This document shows positions 18,939 through 27,832 of a stretch of 64,000 nucleotides of DNA, piece by piece. Both the position numbers and the translations under genes were made by a program. The stretch is taken from NCBI GenBank assembly GCA_947503895.1, contig CANNFT010000003.1:434001-498000 (forward strand). Direction: 5' to 3'. The first letter of the stretch is position 1; every line of letters starts with the position of its first letter. The notes below the pieces were generated by a model that searched no databases, was not told where the DNA came from, and worked only from the letters and a program-made list of their open reading frames with translations. Source of the stretch: an uncultured Saccharospirillaceae bacterium (GTDB lineage Bacteria > Pseudomonadota > Gammaproteobacteria > Pseudomonadales > Oceanobacteraceae).

Positions 18939-19748
18939 TCAACACCAAGCAAAGGTGAGCATATCGTGTTCCATCACTGCTCCTTCGAACCAGCATTCGG
19001 CCGCTCCTGCCTCGATCGCTGCTCCGAAGCACACCATCAAAGGCATAAGATGTTCAGCTCGGGGGTGACAAAAGCGAGCAGATGGCGCTTGTTGCCATTG
19101 CAGTAGTGCCTGCTTTCGATTCGCATAGTCGTCAGATGTTTCGCAGAGGGTGGCTTTTAGCCAGTGATTAAACGATGCACACCGTTGCTGACTGGCGGGC
19201 TGCTGGTTGACTAAGCTATCCATATTGTGAAAAGAGGAGCCTGAGCCTATCAGCAAAATGTTTTCCCTACGTAAACTGGCTAACGCTTCGCCTATTTGTA
19301 TGTGTTCATGGGCTTCCAGCGACGATAGCAAAGAAACTTGCAGAATGGGTATGTTGGCTTTAGGAAACATTAATTTAAGCGGGATAAACACGCCATGATC
19401 CCAGCCTCTCAGGGGTTCCGTGCGGGCGGGAATACGATGGACTTGTAAGAGCTTGGAAATCGACTCCGCTAATTCTGGATCGCCCGGTGCTGGATAAGAG
19501 ACATTATAAGCGGCAGCGGGAAAATCAGAGTAATCATAAAATAGTTCGGGTTGTGGGTGGCTGGCAATATTGACCTGTTTGCCTTCCCAGTGTGCGCTGA
19601 CCACTACGATGGCCTCTGGTGTCGGAATTCGATCACCTATGCTTCGAAGATGTTCAATTAAAGCTGAATGGCTTGGGTGATCAAGTATAGGTAAAGGTCC
19701 GCCACCGTGTGGGATGTATAAAATAGGGGCAATGGGTTGTTCCGACAT
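18939..19748 (-). CDS. LigB-type extradiol dioxygenase (4,5-DOPA dioxygenase-like, YgiD group)
   Basis: From ATG 19748 the product is 269 residues and starts MSEQPIAPILYIPHGGGPLP. His14 in the PHGGG motif, His53 in VVSAHWEG, the RGWDHGVFIPLKLMFP segment and GSGSSFHNMD match class III extradiol enzymes of the YgiD / DODA type, which bind one Fe or Zn through histidines. They are cytoplasmic and open catechol-like rings; the natural substrate in most bacteria is not known. Two upstream in-frame ATGs exist (19823, 19778), but the family begins near the chosen one. The GGDEF-EAL gene lies 48 bases downstream on the same strand, so read-through is possible but no functional link is evident. Confidence 0.85.
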   Translation of the reverse strand: MSEQPIAPILYIPHGGGPLPILDHPSHSALIEHLRSIGDRIPTPEAIVVVSAHWEGKQVNIASHPQPELFYDYSDFPAAAYNVSYPAPGDPELAESISKLLQVHRIPARTEPLRGWDHGVFIPLKLMFPKANIPILQVSLLSSLEAHEHIQIGEALASLRRENILLIGSGSSFHNMDSLVNQQPASQQRCASFNHWLKATLCETSDDYANRKQALLQWQQAPSARFCHPRAEHLMPLMVCFGAAIEAGAAECWFEGAVMEHDMLTFAWC

Positions 19749-20105
19749 ATGTGCTCTATCAGTGATGTTGTTAATCATGAGGGTAAATTCTTGCGTAATA
19801 ATCGTGATGCACTGTTTAATCACAGATTAGCGTGCTGGAAGCCAAGATCTATAGGGTATTTATAAATGGATTGTTTCAGTATTGGGCCGCGCCCACTTTT
19901 ACGCTGAAGGCCCTATCGGATGGGGAGAAACATCGGTTTCGCGACTATCCTAATTCATGGATCAAACTGTTTTATTCATGGGATATCTGGCCGATATCTC
20001 TCTTTAATGTAGCCGTGCCTAAGACAAATATTGTCACTACCAGATTCGAAGATCTGATCTAAGCTCTGATAAGGACTGTGTTTCAATATCACGTGAGGAT
20101 TGTCC

Positions 20106-22055
20106 ATGACCATCCGAAATAAAATCATGATTGCTGCGTTATTGGGAGTATTGCTTCCTATCATTATTATTGCCTATCTGAGTGTCAGTGCGGCACGAGA
20201 TACCGCAGTTGAGTCATTCAAGTTACGAAGCAATGGTCAAATTGAGCAGGTCGATCAAACATTTTCATTGTATTTAAATGGGTTAGCTGAAGATGCGAAT
20301 TACTTAGCCAGTTTGGATGCCCTGAAAAATATTGATGACACCGTTACAACCTACATGGGAAAATCACCCGCTCAAATGACGCCACTTGAAAATGGTGTAG
20401 TAGAAGCGGAAGCCTATAAAGTACTGTCAGCATTTGGCGAGGCACGACCGGATTTATCTTACGTATGGTTAGGCACCAGTGAGGGTGGGTACATAGAATG
20501 GCCAACAGGCAAAAATGCTAATGACTATGACCCTAGAGTTCGGCCTTGGTACAAAAACTCTATAAATAATAAAACGGCTGCTCGGGTTCCAGCTTATGCT
20601 GAGACCGGAACGGGGACCCCGTTTTTAGATTACCTCACGCGATTCGAAGGACGTAATGGCGTTTATGGCGTTGTGGGTGTGGATGTATCGTTAGGTAAGC
20701 TGACGGACATGGTGAAAAAAGTCGTATTCGGAAAAACCGGTTACGTGATGATGATTGAAGACACTGGCACGGTGTTAGCTGACCCATCCAATCCCGAGAA
20801 TAACTTTAAAGCCTTTAGTGAGCTGCAATCCCAGTACCCTAATTTACCAACACTACCGGCCGGGCTGCATGAAATGCATAACGATAAAGGCAGCTGGTTT
20901 GTTAATATTTTTGAGTCACCTGCATTAGAGTGGAAATTCATCGGCGTCGTATCCAGTAGCGAAGTTTTCGAACAGGCAAATATACTGGCTGCAGAAATAA
21001 TAACGGGCAGTATCGTTTTGGCGGCTATCTTCCTGTCCCTTGCTTGGGTATTAGTGAATAAAATTACCGTGCCGATGGTGGCTATTTCAAATGGGATGAA
21101 AGATCTCTCATCAGGAGATGGTGACCTCACCAAGCGTTTGCCTGAAACTCGGCGTGATGAAACAGGCATGATGGCTAGATCATTTAATACATTTATTTCC
21201 TCTATCTCAAAGCTCGTATCAGATGTTAAAGCGAAGGGGCAGGACATTGACGCCATTTCGGCAGATGAGCTAAAAGTTGCAAAAGAAGTGATTTCCGTAG
21301 CCAAAAGCCAAACAGAGTCTATCAACCTTGTCAGCGTGGCTTTTAATCAGATGTTAGCCACCTCAAATGAGGTGGCTAACAATTGTGCGCAAGCAGCAGC
21401 AGCGGCGGATGATAGTCAGGGGCAAGTAACAAATGGACGTAAAAATATTTCAGAAATGGTCGAACTTGTAACGAATTTGCAAGAAGTGTTGACCAACTCG
21501 AATGCGGCTATGTCGTCGCTCACTAAAGAATCTGAAAATATTACTTCCATATTAGACACCATTAAAGGCATTGCGGAACAAACGAATCTGCTGGCCCTAA
21601 ATGCCGCCATTGAAGCGGCGCGAGCTGGTGAGCAGGGAAGGGGGTTTGCTGTTGTGGCAGATGAAGTTCGAACCTTGGCGCAAAAAACTGCTGAGTCGAC
21701 GGGTGAAATTGATCAGTTATTATCAGGTTTACAAAAAAGTACACAGGATGTTTCGAATCGTATAACGGGCAGCATTACCCACTCAGAAAAAACGGTGCAA
21801 GCAACTCAGGAAACGCAAGCTGTCTTCGAGTCTATTGAGCAATCGGTTGGAACGATCAGCAATATGACAACACAAATTGCGACGGCTGCTGAAGAGCAAA
21901 ATTCGGTTGCAGAGGATATCAATCGAAATGTAGTATCAATTAATGAAGATGCCATACGTTCAAGAGACATCGCGGAGCAAGTTGAAAGAAACTCCTCTCA
22001 ACTTAGTACGTTATCCAGTGAATTAGCTGGATTAATGAAACGCTTTAAGACTTAA
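20106..22055 (+). CDS. Methyl-accepting chemotaxis protein, dCache sensor
   Basis: The protein is 649 residues from ATG 20106. A TTG at 20100 is in frame, but the AGGA at 20096-20099 is correctly spaced (six bases) only for the ATG. Membrane helices lie near 7-28 and 295-318. The periplasmic part has the double-Cache signature ([16 protein letters not shown] and [10 protein letters not shown], then [19 protein letters not shown]), a ligand-binding fold often used for amino acids or organic acids. A HAMP domain follows, then the signalling hairpin with [20 protein letters not shown] and [16 protein letters not shown]. No C-terminal CheR-binding pentapeptide is present. It signals to CheA in polar arrays. 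The chemosensory genes themselves are not in the window. A VOC gene follows after 56 bases. Confidence 0.93.
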   Translation: MTIRNKIMIAALLGVLLPIIIIAYLSVSAARDTAVESFKLRSNGQIEQVDQTFSLYLNGLAEDANYLASLDALKNIDDTVTTYMGKSPAQMTPLENGVVEAEAYKVLSAFGEARPDLSYVWLGTSEGGYIEWPTGKNANDYDPRVRPWYKNSINNKTAARVPAYAETGTGTPFLDYLTRFEGRNGVYGVVGVDVSLGKLTDMVKKVVFGKTGYVMMIEDTGTVLADPSNPENNFKAFSELQSQYPNLPTLPAGLHEMHNDKGSWFVNIFESPALEWKFIGVVSSSEVFEQANILAAEIITGSIVLAAIFLSLAWVLVNKITVPMVAISNGMKDLSSGDGDLTKRLPETRRDETGMMARSFNTFISSISKLVSDVKAKGQDIDAISADELKVAKEVISVAKSQTESINLVSVAFNQMLATSNEVANNCAQAAAAADDSQGQVTNGRKNISEMVELVTNLQEVLTNSNAAMSSLTKESENITSILDTIKGIAEQTNLLALNAAIEAARAGEQGRGFAVVADEVRTLAQKTAESTGEIDQLLSGLQKSTQDVSNRITGSITHSEKTVQATQETQAVFESIEQSVGTISNMTTQIATAAEEQNSVAEDINRNVVSINEDAIRSRDIAEQVERNSSQLSTLSSELAGLMKRFKT

Positions 22056-22111
22056 GAGCACGATCCAATTGATGGTTCACGCAACAATAAGTGAAGCTAT
22101 GGAAGATATAA

Positions 22112-22468
22112 ATGGACAAAAACAATAAAATTAACTATATCGAATTCCCCTCTAATGATTTAAAAAAGACCATTCATTTTTACGAGCGCGTTTTTGGTTG
22201 GGAATTTACCTTCTATGGCGATGACTATATCGCGTTTGAGCATGCAGGCATAGACGGTGGATTTTATGCGGCACCTTCTCATTCGAGTACCGAAAATGGA
22301 AGCGCCTTGGTTGTTTTTTATACTGACGATATTGACGCGTTGCAGGCTAAAATTGAAGCATGTGGTGGGAAAATCGTTAAACCCATTTTCGCCTTTCCCG
22401 GTGGAAGACGATTCCACTTTACTGATCTAACGGGAAATGAACTGGCTGTTTGGAGTGAGCCTGCATAA
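22112..22468 (+). CDS. VOC (glyoxalase-like) family protein
   Basis: The 118-residue protein is a single vicinal-oxygen-chelate domain. It has the opening INYIEFPSNDLKKTIHFYE, the FGWEFTFYGDDYIAF strand pair, DGGFYAAP, VVFYTDDIDALQAKI and the end FHFTDLTGNELAVWSE. The fold binds a divalent metal in glyoxalases, dioxygenases and resistance proteins. The usual N-terminal metal histidine position is taken by Glu11 (in YIEF), and Glu near the C-terminus is retained (TGNELAVW). It is cytoplasmic with unknown substrate. It follows the chemoreceptor by 56 bases in the same direction, so it may be co-transcribed with it. Confidence 0.85.
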   Translation: MDKNNKINYIEFPSNDLKKTIHFYERVFGWEFTFYGDDYIAFEHAGIDGGFYAAPSHSSTENGSALVVFYTDDIDALQAKIEACGGKIVKPIFAFPGGRRFHFTDLTGNELAVWSEPA

Positions 22469-22908
22469 TATTTAAACCTGTTCGTCGCATAGAATAAATG
22501 TGATTCATTTAACATGTGTCATGCGAATTTGAAGAGCTCAATAAAGTGGTATTTGACCTTTATTTCCCCAAGATATTTTCTAATTGAAATCCTGAATTCG
22601 AATCAAACTGGCTGACTAATAATTAAAAACGCGTGTATTCATGCCGACGTCTAAAATTCTAAGTTGAACTGTGTCCCAATAGGGTGAGACGATCGTCACA
22701 TTTTGCTTGAAAGGGTCACAATCTGATACTTTGGTCATATAAACATATCTATAAATCCTATACTCTCGCCGCCTGTGAGTGACCACCAATTTCGAAGAAA
22801 GACTGGGTGTCGCTTACTTACATCTTATCTGAAGATGTCAAAAAACGACTTGTCTATGCTATCTAAATAGCTTACTGCCATCGTGCAGAAAACACTTGGG
22901 AACTCATT
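22469..22908. other. Intergenic region upstream of the small lipoprotein
   Basis: This 440-base stretch has no supported gene. A short 65-codon minus-strand frame overlapping the VOC gene is a shadow. A TATACT hexamer at 22759-22764 lies 145 bases before the lipoprotein and could be a -10 box, but the best -35 candidate (TTGGTC, 22731) is 22 bases away, which is too far. I do not call a promoter. Confidence 0.4.
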
Positions 22909-23223
22909 ATGCTTAAGAAAATCGCTATCGTATTGTCCGCTGTTGCTCTAATGGCTTGTGGTGAAGAAGAAATGGCTAAAGATGCTGCGACTGAAGCACC
23001 AGTATCTGAAAAGGTTGAAATGCCTGCTGAAGTAGAAGCGGCTGTTGCAGAAGCTGAAGAAGTGGCTAAGCAAGTAGAAGCAGAGATGCAAGCTGCTGAA
23101 GAAGCGACTAAAGAAAAAATGGAAGAAGTAAAAGAAGAAGCATCTGAAGCGCTTGAAACAGCGAAAGAAGAAGCAAAAGAAGTGAAAGAAGAAGCTGTTG
23201 CCACTGGTACAGTTGAAGGGTAA
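22909..23223 (+). CDS. Small Glu/Ala/Lys-rich helical lipoprotein
   Basis: The 104-residue product opens with a lipoprotein signal: MLKKIAIVLSAVALMACG places a lipobox with Cys17. The mature part is nearly all Glu, Ala, Lys and Val, in heptad-like runs such as EAAVAEAEEVAKQVEAEMQ and KEKMEEVKEEASEALET. It should therefore form one long amphipathic helix or coiled coil, resembling a periplasmic spacer of Lpp type. Murein linkage is not indicated, because the C-terminus lacks the terminal YRK. A GGGAACTC stretch precedes the ATG. The opposite strand shows a longer serine-rich open frame, which is only the mirror of Glu/Ala codons. The function is unknown. Confidence 0.8.
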   Translation: MLKKIAIVLSAVALMACGEEEMAKDAATEAPVSEKVEMPAEVEAAVAEAEEVAKQVEAEMQAAEEATKEKMEEVKEEASEALETAKEEAKEVKEEAVATGTVEG

Positions 23224-24035
23224 TTTTTAGAAACCTTTCTTGGGTGTATAAAATTGAATGTAAACGGTTCAATCAACGCATAGATTAATTTGTTCACGAT
23301 TTGAAGTGATGAATTGAATGATGTGCTTAAGTGAGCCGTTATCAGCCTAAGTCGGCACGTGGCACGGAGGCCTCACCCAAACAGACTTTGATCTTTCGTT
23401 TTTGCTTTCTTAGATCAATGAACAATCTATATTTTCTGTAAGTTCTCAACTCAACTACGCCCTACCTCTGAAGTGTTCGTTTATCAAACAATTGAAACGA
23501 AGGCGATTTTTTGCCTAAATTGATGCGACCTCCCTAATTGCGTTAAAAATATTTATTCATAGCTTACTGTCTGTCAATCCTACCCAAACTTCGGTGCTGT
23601 TTTCGCACTGAAAGTGCCTAAACGGGTGATGCATTATCTCCAACGTATTTAATAGTCTAGCGCTGCATTCAATACGATAAACGTGAAGGTATCGTCCGTT
23701 GATAATCTCATCAATATTATTTGCAAGTTTTATTGAAAATCGGTCATCAAGGTAAGGCTACCCTGACGGTGATCAATATTGTATATTGCACCCCCGAACG
23801 AGCTGGTTAACGCTAAGGCATCTCTATAGTAGTGAGAACTCGTTCACTGAATTATTACAAAAACAAAAAGGAATGATTAAAACTTTCGCGTCTTTTTGCA
23901 TGGATTTGACAACAATGAAAGCAAAACTTGGTTGTCAAACGGGGTACGTGCGTCGGCGCCTAAAAATAAAATGGATATTTGTGTAGGAAAAACATACACG
24001 TTAGCTACGTTTCACATTGTTAGGTAGGAGTTAAA
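23224..24035. other. Long intergenic region before the ISL3-like gene
   Basis: In these 812 bases a 66-codon plus-strand frame (23786-23986) has no recognisable relative and no ribosome binding site, so it is not called. The region has a run of short homopolymers and AT-rich segments. Its right end contains the inverted repeat described at 23905. The ribosome binding site TAGGAG lies at 24026-24031. Confidence 0.4.
23905..23939. promoter_or_regulatory. 9-bp inverted repeat, possible operator
   Basis: TTTGACAAC (23905-23913) is repeated inverted as GTTGTCAAA (23931-23939). The 17-base spacing puts the two half-site centres 26 bases apart. It lies about 95 bases before the start of the ISL3-like gene at 24036. 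The spacing is too wide for a normal terminator loop and no T-run follows. It resembles a dimeric protein-binding site or a transposon-end relic. Role is inferred. Confidence 0.4.
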
Positions 24036-25286
24036 ATGGAAAAGCTGCAAAGGCGCGACCTTGAGCAGATTTTAGGCATATACCCGCCGTGGAAGATTAA
24101 AGATATCACGGTTGATTCGGTGCATGAGAAGCTCAATGTGTATCTCGATCAAGGCGGTACCAAAGCCAGGTTTAGCTTTCTTTCATCTCCGTCAAGGGAG
24201 CATGTCACGACAAATGCTGCGCCAAAAGGTATGACCCGCTACCAGTGGCAACATGTACGCTTTGGTCGTTTTACCACGTTTATTCATGCCGATCTTCCAA
24301 AGTCTGGGCATGCACAATCGGGTATACCTCCAGTGTTCCTTGGGGATGTTAACAAGCAATATACTTATCAGTTAGCGCAAACCGTGGCGCTTGCGAAAGC
24401 CAAAAAGTTGAACGAAGAAACCATCAGTAGCTTGTGCGGCATCGATGTTGTAACCGTTAAAGCCATCACAACTGATATTGAAGCATCTCAGAGTGAAAAG
24501 TGGGCCAGTTCTTTACTGCCCTTAGAAACAGACGCCGTTTGGAGAGCCATTCTAACGGACGATGTGAACATCACGACAAAGCTTTTACCCCTCAAACTAT
24601 TGTTATCCCGCTTAAAACTCAACGTATACAATAAAAAGGATTCAAATGTCCTTCAGCAATCGATTGCAGAGTTACGTACGTTTTTTGTGCGCCACGCTCA
24701 GCAATTAAAGAGTGAATATGCGCAACTTGGCGGGCATGTGCCCAAAGCGCCCAGCAGTAACCCTTCAACTCAGTCAAATAGTAAATTAATTTTACCGGGT
24801 ACTAAGAATCGAATTTGGCATGAAATTCTATCGGGTAGTTTTGAGTTACACTCACGCAATATGCCCTTAAACTTAATCGTATCAAAACTCAAAAAGCGAT
24901 ATGAAGCTCACCCAGTGGCGACAGAACAAGCAAAGTTGGTGGCAGACTTAAGGAATTTCTTCTTAAAAAATGCTCGCTTGTTGCGTGCTGAGTTGACGAT
25001 TTTAACCAAAATGGTGCGTGACGCTTCGCAATCTGAATCATCCAGTTCACTGCCTGATTTAGAGAACCAAGTTTGGCGGCAAATTCTAATTGATGACAGT
25101 ATCATCAGTAGTGAGAAAATGAATTATCGTTTGCTCCTAGCGAGACTGAGGGCGATCTACCACAAAGAACCTGACGCAGCGGCTGAAGCGCAAGTGATTG
25201 CTCAATTACGAGCATTTTTTGATCAAAACAAGCGCAGCATGAGTTCAGAAATAAAGCAATTGGCGGTATTGTCGTCCGTTAGTTAG
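24036..25286 (+). CDS. ISL3-transposase-like N-terminus fused to three ~72-residue repeats
   Basis: I do not recognise this 416-residue protein as a named family. Residues 18-150 follow the ISL3 transposase N-terminus. A strand region (PWKIKDITVDSVHEKLNVYL) comes first, then the position of the zinc ribbon, then the W-x-H-x-x-F-x-x-T-x-I-H strand pair (WQHVRFGRFTTFIHADLP). A helical HTH-like segment (YQLAQTVALAKAKKLNEET to GIDVVTVKAITTDI) closes it. The zinc-ribbon cysteines are gone, and no DDE catalytic domain follows. Instead three repeats occupy about 161-232, 253-324 and 339-411, each with the pattern Leu-Pro, W-R/H-x-I-L, hydrophobic helix L-L-x-R-L, A/D-L-R-x-F-F and a closing helix. 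TAGGAG precedes the ATG. It may be a domesticated DNA-binding protein. Length and repeats are seen; function is inference. Confidence 0.75.
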   Translation: MEKLQRRDLEQILGIYPPWKIKDITVDSVHEKLNVYLDQGGTKARFSFLSSPSREHVTTNAAPKGMTRYQWQHVRFGRFTTFIHADLPKSGHAQSGIPPVFLGDVNKQYTYQLAQTVALAKAKKLNEETISSLCGIDVVTVKAITTDIEASQSEKWASSLLPLETDAVWRAILTDDVNITTKLLPLKLLLSRLKLNVYNKKDSNVLQQSIAELRTFFVRHAQQLKSEYAQLGGHVPKAPSSNPSTQSNSKLILPGTKNRIWHEILSGSFELHSRNMPLNLIVSKLKKRYEAHPVATEQAKLVADLRNFFLKNARLLRAELTILTKMVRDASQSESSSSLPDLENQVWRQILIDDSIISSEKMNYRLLLARLRAIYHKEPDAAAEAQVIAQLRAFFDQNKRSMSSEIKQLAVLSSVS

Positions 25287-25415
25287 GTATGTAACACCCC
25301 GCACGCTGTGACTTTGTGCTTTTATTGACTGAGTGGTTTGGTTTGAGTCAAGGCGCAGTATTGAATTTTTAGTGAGCAGTGGTGCGGCTAAGCAATAGAT
25401 TCAAAGAGAAAAGAT

Positions 25416-26438
25416 ATGTCTGAATCAAAAATTTCGTTCACCAATCAATTGGTGGACTTTGATACGCTGATTTCCAAGATAGAAGCTGGGGAATACCTAG
25501 TTATTGCCGCTGATGAATCCATTCTCAAGCGCTTGCCTTCAGGCAATTGGATTGCCGGCACTATTCCGTATTTCATGGCTGAACAAGGCGGAATGGTGAG
25601 TCGAGAAGATATTTATGTCAATACGATAAATGGCGTGCAGTCCAATCGACCACCGAGGATTATGCTGTACGATTCGCATTCAATTTCTCGTATTGCGCAT
25701 GATGCACCTGAGCATGGTTTTACCATCACAATATTGCCATTTATGTCGGATGTGCATACCAATTACGCCAAAAATGCTCCTGAGTTTCCGAACATGTACT
25801 TCACGCCGATTATTGGCTGGATTGCAGGTCGGCACTTAGAAGATGACGACGCATCTCAAGCGAAGACAGGATTTGGCCCAGCAGGGAATATGTTAATGGA
25901 GCAACAAGCTGTCGCCATGCATATCCCTTTACCTGACAGTCAGATTGCTAATATTAATATTGTGAATTTATTTGAAGAATCTGACGGCCCCAAAATTACG
26001 TTTAGTGATACAGGCTTCAGTGTTGGACAATGCTATGTTGATGGTCAGCCGACTACCTTGGCGCAGTATATTGCGGATAATAATATCGATACTCGACTTC
26101 CATTGGTGGCCGACTACTCCGGTGTAAAGGTGAATGTCAGCATTCAGCATATTGACAATGCGACTCAGCAAGTGGGCCTTTATGCGCCTGTATTTTCCGA
26201 TTTAAATTATCAATTTGCTAAACCATTTAACAATTATGTGGAAGAATTCGGTCGAGCGCTATCGGAAAGCGAAAGTAGCAACATTGCCTTTTCATGCAAC
26301 TGCATATTGAATTATCTGTATTCAGAGCTTGAGGGGAAGACCACCGGTAAGCTAACAGGGCCATTTACATTCGGAGAAGTGGCTTATCAATTGTTGAATC
26401 AAACATTAGTGTACATGACTTTAGAAACCGATCGGTAA
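25416..26438 (+). CDS. FIST-like uncharacterised protein
   Basis: The 340-residue cytoplasmic protein lacks signal or membrane segments. Its C-terminus, with a strand and Cys motif (SNIAFSCNCILNYLYSE) followed by LTGPFTFGEVAYQLLNQTLV, follows the FIST_C pattern: S-C-x-x-R/N, then G-P/F-F-T-Y/F-G-E, then L-N-Q-T. The N-terminal two thirds include GNWIAGTIPYFMAEQGG, which matches the FIST-N style of a G-x-x-P-Y strand. FIST domains are proposed ligand sensors often found with signalling proteins. This stand-alone form has no output domain. A GAGAAAAGAT stretch lies before the ATG. It is 129 bases after the ISL3-like gene and 85 bases before the hydrolase, all in one direction. Assignment to FIST is moderate; the exact family is not certain. 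Confidence 0.55.
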   Translation: MSESKISFTNQLVDFDTLISKIEAGEYLVIAADESILKRLPSGNWIAGTIPYFMAEQGGMVSREDIYVNTINGVQSNRPPRIMLYDSHSISRIAHDAPEHGFTITILPFMSDVHTNYAKNAPEFPNMYFTPIIGWIAGRHLEDDDASQAKTGFGPAGNMLMEQQAVAMHIPLPDSQIANINIVNLFEESDGPKITFSDTGFSVGQCYVDGQPTTLAQYIADNNIDTRLPLVADYSGVKVNVSIQHIDNATQQVGLYAPVFSDLNYQFAKPFNNYVEEFGRALSESESSNIAFSCNCILNYLYSELEGKTTGKLTGPFTFGEVAYQLLNQTLVYMTLETDR

Positions 26439-26523
26439 CTGGGTTCATTGAACGCTTGCTTCCAGATAGATTCCAAATGGATTCAATACGCTGGAAGCGG
26501 GCTTTAATGGTCGTCAATCACAA

Positions 26524-27366
26524 ATGAACAAAGCCCCAATATTTGTCACAGATATCTTCGGGAACACTCCCCAATTTCTCGCATGGCTTGTCTACGACTT
26601 ATTCGATTTCTCCATTTATCAAACGAAGCCGCACTCAGCCTTGCCATGTTCATTTTCGGTAATCAGTCCTTATGATCAATTGAAGGTAGTGATGACATGG
26701 GACGCTATCACTTTTCAGTGGAAATCAAATTTAGAATCTACCCCTGCTCAGAATTTCACTGTTCGTAATGTTGAATTAACCGGTAAAATTGCATTTCAGT
26801 CTTGGATCGACTCCGTTTTACCTGTGCGCTACATCGTCATTGAATCTGAAGCGTATGATTTTTTTCTTCACAGTGGCGGCATGGCTCAATATGAGCGGAA
26901 TATTCAAGCCGCATTACCCAATATGTGTTCTTTGGTCGATATTGTTGCGTTTAGTGCCGGGGCCTCAGCAGTATGGAATGTACTGTCAGAAAATGAATTG
27001 GACAGGCAAGGTGTAGAGAGTGCGTCCCCTGCAGCATTAACTAATGAGAAAGCACAGTTTTTTGGCTTTTACCCTCGTCAGATCCGACATGCTATGCGCG
27101 CAGGGGCGTTCAATTCTTTTCCTCCGTCGTCCACAACCCTTGTACTGGCTGAATCAGAAAATGGATATGATCAAGCAGTGATCATAGATGCTTTAAACCA
27201 AATCAAAGGGTTGATGGGGGCCAATGTAAATGTATTGCACTCAAAGTATCAGCACGGATTTATGAATCCATTATCGGCCAATTTTTCAGCAGAAGCCTTA
27301 CGGTTATATACGCTGGCATTACAGCAGCGAGTGCGTGCCGTTAACGCGCTGGTTTGCCCAATATAA
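26524..27366 (+). CDS. Alpha/beta hydrolase-like protein
   Basis: The 280-residue protein has an alpha/beta-hydrolase layout: FVTDIFGNTPQFLAWLVYDL at the start, a nucleophile elbow DIVAFSAGASAVWNVL (Ser in FSAGAS, near 146, matching G/A-x-S-x-G/A), a strand with STTLVLAESENGYD near 210, and a final histidine in SKYQHGFMNPL near 243. It has no signal peptide, so a cytoplasmic esterase or dienelactone-hydrolase-like enzyme is likely. The elbow has an alanine next to serine where glycine is usual. The 3' end overlaps the convergent LysE remnant by 26 bases. It follows the FIST-like gene in the same direction, which suggests a shared transcript. Substrate is unknown. Confidence 0.6.
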   Translation: MNKAPIFVTDIFGNTPQFLAWLVYDLFDFSIYQTKPHSALPCSFSVISPYDQLKVVMTWDAITFQWKSNLESTPAQNFTVRNVELTGKIAFQSWIDSVLPVRYIVIESEAYDFFLHSGGMAQYERNIQAALPNMCSLVDIVAFSAGASAVWNVLSENELDRQGVESASPAALTNEKAQFFGFYPRQIRHAMRAGAFNSFPPSSTTLVLAESENGYDQAVIIDALNQIKGLMGANVNVLHSKYQHGFMNPLSANFSAEALRLYTLALQQRVRAVNALVCPI

Positions 27367-27679
27367 CGCCCACTCCGATTGCAATAAATGTCCCGCCAAT
27401 CACGCTTTGGATATGGCGCTGCAAAGTTGATAGAAGCGATGGCAGTCTTCCATGAGATTTCTGGTTTAACGTTTGATGTGCCATTTGAATCCGGATAATA
27501 GCTTCGGCATAGATACTGTGAACAGTGACTACGATCAGAGCAATGGTGCAGTACAGGATGACAAATTGAGGCGCGATGCTGGCTGATGAATCCAAAAATT
27601 GGGGTAAAAAAGCCGATAAGAAAATGATGGTTTTTGGGTTGCTGGCTGAAACCAAGAAAGCTGAAACGAAAGCACTCAC
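27341..27679 (-). pseudogene. Truncated LysE/RhtB-family amino-acid exporter remnant
   Basis: The open frame encodes the C-terminal half of a LysE/RhtB translocator: FLVSASNPKTIIFLSAFLPQ is the diagnostic motif and lies in the middle of a normal protein of about 205 residues. It is followed by two membrane helices and a GTFIAIGVGVILG end. The N-terminal half with the first three helices is missing: upstream on the minus strand only eight in-frame codons precede the GTG at 27679 before a stop, and the EamA gene starts 150 bases away. It overlaps the hydrolase end at 27341-27366. The gene is therefore a 5'-deleted remnant, probably broken when the neighbouring unit was inserted or lost. A functional short protein is possible but unlikely. 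Confidence 0.75.
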
Positions 27680-27832
27680 GTTAGATATTTCATGAAGGAT
27701 TTGTCACGCTGCATTGCCCATATAGACATATGGCGTCTTTTCGATTTAGGTCATATACTCTTGCGCGGATATTTTTTTGCAAACAGTGAACCTCTCGTCA
27801 AATCTTGAGGGCGTACTACAAGGAGTATAAGG

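Noticed and set aside
19832..20062. 76-codon plus-strand frame between the dioxygenase and the chemoreceptor
   Set aside because: No ribosome binding site and no family features; it probably reflects non-coding DNA.
20741..21325. 194-codon minus-strand frame inside the chemoreceptor gene
   Set aside because: The chemoreceptor has complete family motifs; the opposite frame has none.
22872..23297. 141-codon serine-rich minus-strand frame
   Set aside because: It mirrors the Glu/Ala codons of the lipoprotein gene; the lipoprotein has a clear signal sequence and lipobox.
23786..23986. 66-codon plus-strand frame before the ISL3-like gene
   Set aside because: No ribosome binding site, family resemblance or signal features.
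24036..25286. Active ISL3 insertion sequence
   Set aside because: No DDE catalytic domain and no terminal inverted repeats flanking the gene were found.
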